From Emticicia sp031378345 (GTDB taxonomy: Bacteria; Bacteroidota; Bacteroidia; Cytophagales; Spirosomataceae), in NCBI GenBank assembly GCA_031378345.1, contig JANNDY010000010.1:124001-188000 (forward strand): a stretch of 64,000 nucleotides of DNA. Reading direction: 5' to 3'. Below are positions 59,931 through 64,000 of this stretch, piece by piece. Each line of letters begins with the position of its first letter. Positions within the stretch are counted from its first letter, which is position 1. The position numbers and the translations under genes are program-made. The notes beneath the pieces were generated by a model that was given only the letters and a program-made list of their open reading frames with translations, did not search any database and was not told where the DNA came from.

Positions 59931-62900
59931 CTACCACCCTGGTACCATAAAATTAATTCCTGTAACTGCCGATTGGCGTTTGCCATTATAAATTGGAAAT
60001 GCCAAATAAGGCTCAATAATCAAATAGCCCATCGCATTTATGCGTAAACTTACTCCTGTACTAATAATCGGATTAAGTTTGAGCGTTTGTTTGCTGCCAT
60101 CGCTAAAACTATATTGAGATTCTTTGCCAAAAGATTTTTTATCATCCCAAGCCATTCCAATATCAAAAAAGAAATTTAAATCCGAAGGCACATATTGGAA
60201 ATTTATCAAAGCTAATTTTTTTGGACCAGTAAATGGAAACCTAATTTCAAAATTTGTCAAGCCCATTTGTGAGCCTTTTAGTTGTTCTTCACTAAGTGAT
60301 AAAGTAGAAGTTTGTGTACTCAAAGCCTTTCCCCAAAGTCCGTGCATATACCAGGGATAACCCAAAAACATAGGATAAAGTTTGTTATAATTATTGGTAT
60401 TATTTGCTCCAAGTCGCCCATAATAATAAAGACGAGTTGCGAGCGTAATTGGCTTTAAATACTTGTATTTTCGATAATCAGCAGTGAAAGAATTATGTGC
60501 AAAATCTCCAAAATATCTTGAAAATTCAAAGCGATAACGATAGCCATTTAAAGGGGCAGTCATTCCAAAAGTGGTGTTATCTCCTACAAAAGCGACATAA
60601 AGTTGTTGTAAATTGAATGGTTTATAATCTATACTCTCCAAGTTCTCCTTTGAAATTTTACTTGGACTTGCCGAGCCAACAAAATAATTTCCTGTAGCAT
60701 TTGATTGGTAATAATCGCTATAAATTCGACCACTATAAGAGTACCAATTGGCGTTTCCCCCAACTTCAATTCGCTTTGCCGTACTTATTGGATAAATGGC
60801 AAAAAGTCCAACTTCATTAATGAATAATCGGTACAAATTTGAACTCGCTTGCAACAAAGAATCACCTTTTGGAATACCATAAGTAGCCCGTGTTTTGGCA
60901 TCAGTTATGTACTTTGTTTTTTGCTGATAATCGCTAAATCTATAAGGAATTCTTAAAATACTTGCTCCCCATTGTAGCGGCTTCTTTTGATTGAGATATT
61001 GAATTTGACCTCCAAAATCTTGAATTTCTCCATTTAAAGACAAAACTCCCGAAACTTGGTTGTGGTTGAGCATATCACTAAAAAGTCCAACAACGCCTCC
61101 TCCGAGTCCTGTTCCCCAGCGACTTGCCGAAACGCCAATGCCTGAATTTCCAAAATAATCTAATTTGAATTTTGGATTATATTTTAAAATGTTTAATTTT
61201 TTTTCAGGAACTCGTACTAAAATATTTTGCTTTTCGAGATTATTCTGCACAATATTCCGCCCTTCTCGCCAAGCAAAAGGAGCTAAAGTTGCGGCAGTTT
61301 TTTCTACTTTATCTTCAACTGTTTTTTCTTTAAAATCTTTTTCGTGAGTTAAAAAAAGCTCATATTTACTATTTTTGAAGTAATTATAAACAATTTGACC
61401 TGTTTTTGAAGCAATACTCACCGCTGGCGAATACATTGTAATGCCACTAATGCCAGTAAAATAATTGCTTAGTTTAGTTATGTTTTTTTCATTGATTTGA
61501 TATTTGTATAAATTCCTAAAACCATCGGCATCTGACAAAAAATAGAGATAATTTCCGGTTGGGTCAATCAAAGGATTTAAATTATCAGCTCCTTGGAAAA
61601 AAGAAAAAGATTCAACTTTTGAAGTCTGAATATTGAATCTTGAAATTGAATAAGTGGCTTTTTCTAAACGAGTATAACTTGCATCTCTGTCCGACACAAA
61701 ATAAATCCATTCGCCATCTGGCGACCAAGTTGGTTGAAGGTCTGAATTTTGGTCATTTGTTAAGTTCTTGACTGTTTCATCTTTCAAATTATATAAATAC
61801 AAATCACTTTCACCATTCATCAAACCTGAAACTACAATTGAATTTCCATCGGGCGACCATGAAGGATTTGTGAAAGAATCTAAGCCTTTTAGGTCAAAAT
61901 TTTGCTTATTTCCTGTTGCAACTTCAATAATTGAGAGTTTATTTCGTCCTTTACTCTGAATAACCAAAGCAAATTTTCGGCTATCGGGCGACCAAGTTCC
62001 AGCAGTTTCCAAAAAACTATACGAATCAACATGAGAACCAAAAGAGGTACTTTCAATTTTTCGAATAATTTTTCCTGAACGACATTCTACAATAAAAATA
62101 TCAAGTGAAATAACATTTTTTGAAGATATATATGCCACAAAATTTCCGTCAGGACTAATGGCTGGAGAAATATTCATTTCGCCTGCATTGCGTTGTGAAG
62201 CAATTTCTTTACCAATCGGATAGGTTGAAGTGAATGTACGAAGTGGGGAATAAGTATCTATCAAAGACTGTTTCCATTTGGCAGAAAATTTCTCTAAATT
62301 TAGCTTCAAATTCCTTGAAAATGCCACCTCAATGCCATATTTGGCGGTTTCTCGAAACAATGGACGAATCATATCATCGCCATAAGTTGCAGTTATATAT
62401 GCCCAAAACGCCTGTCCCCAACGGTATGGAAAGTATTTATATTCTTTCGTAACCAAATCTTTTATGCTCGGAATATCCTCACTCAGAACAGCATCACGCA
62501 TCCACATTGCCGTGTGAGCATCAACCCGCCCAATTGACATATATTCTGCCAAACCTTCGACCATAAAAAGCGGCAAATTTTGTATATTGCCTGACCGAGT
62601 AGAATCGTCAGCGGTCATTAATTGATATTGAAAAGCATGAACCAATTCATGCCCAAGCACATGGTCGGTCTGTCGTTTGGAGTACATTATCGGCATCACA
62701 ACTCTGGTTCGCAAGCCTTCAGTAACACCACCTGTACCTTCACCAATTTGTCCGCCAATGGCAGTTGTTTCTTGAAAATCTGGGTGATTTTGATAAACTA
62801 TAAGAGGATTTGGCTTAATAAATGCCAATTTGAAAACTTCTTGATGTATTTTGTACCAATGTTCGCTATTTATTATAATGTCATTTGGTATTGAATTATC

Positions 62901-63053
62901 TTTAAAATAATGGTACAATTCAAAGTGCGGACTTTGCAAAACTTTAAATCCAAAAGTTTTGTAACGAGGCTTGTTTTGACCAAAATATTGCGATTGAGAT
63001 ATAGCTAAGTTGCTGATAATCAGTAAGATACATAATAAAAAATATTTCCTCAT
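59931..63053 (-). CDS. Exported peptidase-MA/TolB-propeller/beta-barrel protein
   Basis: A 1040-residue protein; the start at 63053 (MRKYFLLCILLIISNLAISQ) gives a clean signal peptide. The N-terminal 270 residues form a peptidase-MA-like domain with HELVHAFQ (HExxH at 135-139) and the third ligand in EGLAEYMS. Residues 290-600 hold WD40/PD40 (TolB-like) blades with SPDGNFVAYIS, WSPDSRKFALVI, WSPDGNSIVVSG and WSPDGEWIYFVSDRDASYT. The C-terminal 400 residues are an outer-membrane barrel (surface-antigen type) ending MVPGW. This three-part design occurs in Bacteroidota but its substrate is unknown. Confidence 0.85.
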   Translation of the reverse strand: MRKYFLLCILLIISNLAISQSQYFGQNKPRYKTFGFKVLQSPHFELYHYFKDNSIPNDIIINSEHWYKIHQEVFKLAFIKPNPLIVYQNHPDFQETTAIGGQIGEGTGGVTEGLRTRVVMPIMYSKRQTDHVLGHELVHAFQYQLMTADDSTRSGNIQNLPLFMVEGLAEYMSIGRVDAHTAMWMRDAVLSEDIPSIKDLVTKEYKYFPYRWGQAFWAYITATYGDDMIRPLFRETAKYGIEVAFSRNLKLNLEKFSAKWKQSLIDTYSPLRTFTSTYPIGKEIASQRNAGEMNISPAISPDGNFVAYISSKNVISLDIFIVECRSGKIIRKIESTSFGSHVDSYSFLETAGTWSPDSRKFALVIQSKGRNKLSIIEVATGNKQNFDLKGLDSFTNPSWSPDGNSIVVSGLMNGESDLYLYNLKDETVKNLTNDQNSDLQPTWSPDGEWIYFVSDRDASYTRLEKATYSISRFNIQTSKVESFSFFQGADNLNPLIDPTGNYLYFLSDADGFRNLYKYQINEKNITKLSNYFTGISGITMYSPAVSIASKTGQIVYNYFKNSKYELFLTHEKDFKEKTVEDKVEKTAATLAPFAWREGRNIVQNNLEKQNILVRVPEKKLNILKYNPKFKLDYFGNSGIGVSASRWGTGLGGGVVGLFSDMLNHNQVSGVLSLNGEIQDFGGQIQYLNQKKPLQWGASILRIPYRFSDYQQKTKYITDAKTRATYGIPKGDSLLQASSNLYRLFINEVGLFAIYPISTAKRIEVGGNANWYSYSGRIYSDYYQSNATGNYFVGSASPSKISKENLESIDYKPFNLQQLYVAFVGDNTTFGMTAPLNGYRYRFEFSRYFGDFAHNSFTADYRKYKYLKPITLATRLYYYGRLGANNTNNYNKLYPMFLGYPWYMHGLWGKALSTQTSTLSLSEEQLKGSQMGLTNFEIRFPFTGPKKLALINFQYVPSDLNFFFDIGMAWDDKKSFGKESQYSFSDGSKQTLKLNPIISTGVSLRINAMGYLIIEPYLAFPIYNGKRQSAVTGINFMVPGW

Positions 63054-63139
63054 ACGTGTTTGCGTGATTTTGGTCATTTATTGCTAACACAATTACAACG
63101 TAAAAAATAATAAAATCGCTTATGAAAACTTAGAAAAAT

Positions 63140-63183
63140 ATTCACTCATTCATAACGGGCGGCGTTCCGCATCACTCATTCAG
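63140..63183. repeat. CACTCATTC word repeat with GC-rich unit
   Basis: GGGCGGCGTTCCGCAT (63157-63172) interrupts CACTCATTC words, exactly as the reverse complement does at 19746-19761. It lies between two minus-strand genes. Confidence 0.85.
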
Positions 63184-63687
63184 TCATTGAAACTGTGGAC
63201 GACAAACTTTTGCAAAGCGGCTTTGCCAATAATTAGACATCATATTGTCTTCTATGACTCCTTTGCTTGAAGAGGCATGAATAAAAAGGACTTCTTTATC
63301 GTTTTTCACTTCGGTAACTATTCCTGCATGACTGATATTTTTGCCAGCCGTTACGAAGAAAACTAAATCACCTTTTTGGATATTTGGAAGATTAATTGCA
63401 GGAAAATATTCAGATTGTTGCCACGAAATACGGGGAAGTTTTATGCCCAATTCATTGAAAGTATTGCACAAAAGCCCCGAACAATCTATGCCATTTTGGT
63501 CATTTCCACCTAATTTATAAGGCACACCAGTGTAGGTACGGGCAGTTTGAATGATTTTTTTGGAATAAGTATTTTCATTGGAAATATTTGTTTCAGAAGG
63601 TTTTCCACGAAAAATTTTGCAAGATGAAAGACTCAGCAAGACAATTGCCAAGTATAAAAAGTTTTGATGTTTTTTATAAGAAAGCAT
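63184..63687 (-). CDS. NlpC/P60 cell-wall hydrolase lipoprotein (Spr-like)
   Basis: A 167-residue lipoprotein (LLSLSSC, Cys23) with an NlpC/P60 domain. The catalytic cysteine is Cys69 in GIDCSGLLCN and the histidine lies in NISHAGIVTEV; the third residue probably in LFIHASSS. It should cleave peptidoglycan stem peptides (D,L-endopeptidase). It lies 130 bases downstream of the peptidase/propeller gene. Confidence 0.92.
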   Translation of the reverse strand: MLSYKKHQNFLYLAIVLLSLSSCKIFRGKPSETNISNENTYSKKIIQTARTYTGVPYKLGGNDQNGIDCSGLLCNTFNELGIKLPRISWQQSEYFPAINLPNIQKGDLVFFVTAGKNISHAGIVTEVKNDKEVLFIHASSSKGVIEDNMMSNYWQSRFAKVCRPQFQ

Positions 63688-63801
63688 TTTTATAGGTTTT
63701 TGATTAAATATTGATAAAATTGTGCCAAACTCAATATTTTCAAAACTATTTCATTCATTTTTACGTACTTATTAGAAATACATCACCAAATTATCAACGA
63801 A

Positions 63802-64000
63802 ATGAAAAAAGGATATTTGTTATTATTGCCATTTATATTTTTAGCTTGTCAGAGTTATTCTCAAAAGGATAAAGCAAAAAATACTAAAACAGATTGCAAA
63901 ATTGAAGTCATTAAAAAAACCGATGCCGAGTGGAAAAAACAATTAGATGCCAACCAATTTGCCATTGCTCGTAAGGCAGGAACCGAAAGAGCATTCTCAG
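63802..64000 (+). CDS. msrB: Peptide-methionine (R)-S-oxide reductase, lipoprotein (partial)
   Basis: The first 66 codons of an MsrB, cut by the window end. A lipoprotein signal (FIFLAC, Cys16) precedes the start of the MsrB domain: KKTDAEWKKQLDANQFAIARKAGTERAFS, the block that precedes the catalytic region. The exported form would repair oxidised proteins in the envelope. The catalytic cysteine and zinc-binding cysteines lie beyond the window. Confidence 0.85.
   Translation, partial: MKKGYLLLLPFIFLACQSYSQKDKAKNTKTDCKIEVIKKTDAEWKKQLDANQFAIARKAGTERAFS

Overview
The window is AT-rich (about one third G+C by eye) and comes from a Bacteroidota chromosome, most likely a Cytophagales/Spirosomataceae-type organism. 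Support: TAnnTTTG-type -7 promoter boxes with a TTG upstream, a type 9 secretion (Por) C-terminal domain, a TonB receptor/DUF4249 pair, a Rho factor with a long acidic insert, a clade II nos operon, and BT_3928/DUF1599-type genes. The genus is not certain. No phage, integron, IS transposase or CRISPR array is visible.

Layout. 1-4.3 kb: dacB (cut by the window edge), a beta-CASP nuclease, accA and an Rrf2 regulator. 4.5-11.6 kb: a nitrous oxide reductase operon (cytochrome c, nosZ, nosB, nosL, nosD, nosF, nosY, FAS1 lipoprotein), divergent from the three-cysteine Rrf2 regulator. 11.7-24.2 kb: a ParE-type toxin pair, slyD, proS, a Gly/Ser-rich lipoprotein, a FadL-like porin, aroK, a DoxX/MauE protein, a DUF1599 protein, folP, small membrane proteins, an ArsR regulator and an SDR. 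24.3-33.0 kb: aspartate-family genes (thrA, metX, thrB), with an AbiH defence gene, a YdeI-like gene and a primase-like gene between them. A SAM-I riboswitch with a terminator lies ahead of the YdeI-like/metX pair. 33.2-44.6 kb: OmpA, an HHH protein, purN, a YheT hydrolase broken by a nonsense codon, MscS, rho, a Crp-type regulator and a lipoprotein/DUF4249/TonB-receptor group. 44.8-64 kb: Uma2, a GH13 amylase with a Por domain, maf, an Omp85-like protein, marR, a dienoyl-CoA reductase-like SDR, kynU, several hydrolases, a TIM-barrel/SnoaL fusion, a tRNA-Ala locus with degenerate copies, a peptidase/propeller/barrel protein, an NlpC/P60 lipoprotein and the start of msrB.

The least ordinary feature is the repeat landscape. 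A family of very short (about 14-20 bp), GC-rich, partly palindromic units recurs at a dozen or more places. They sit inside other repeats, inside the D-arm, anticodon arm and T-arm of degenerate tRNA-Ala copies, and in frame inside folP. They behave like the small dispersed repeats described in cyanobacteria. A second layer consists of reduplicated 'word' repeats (for example GAATTCTGA, TTAGC, GACAAGAG, AATGAGTG) arranged as inverted arms. One arm often touches the start codon of the next gene, so many leaders here should fold into long hairpins.
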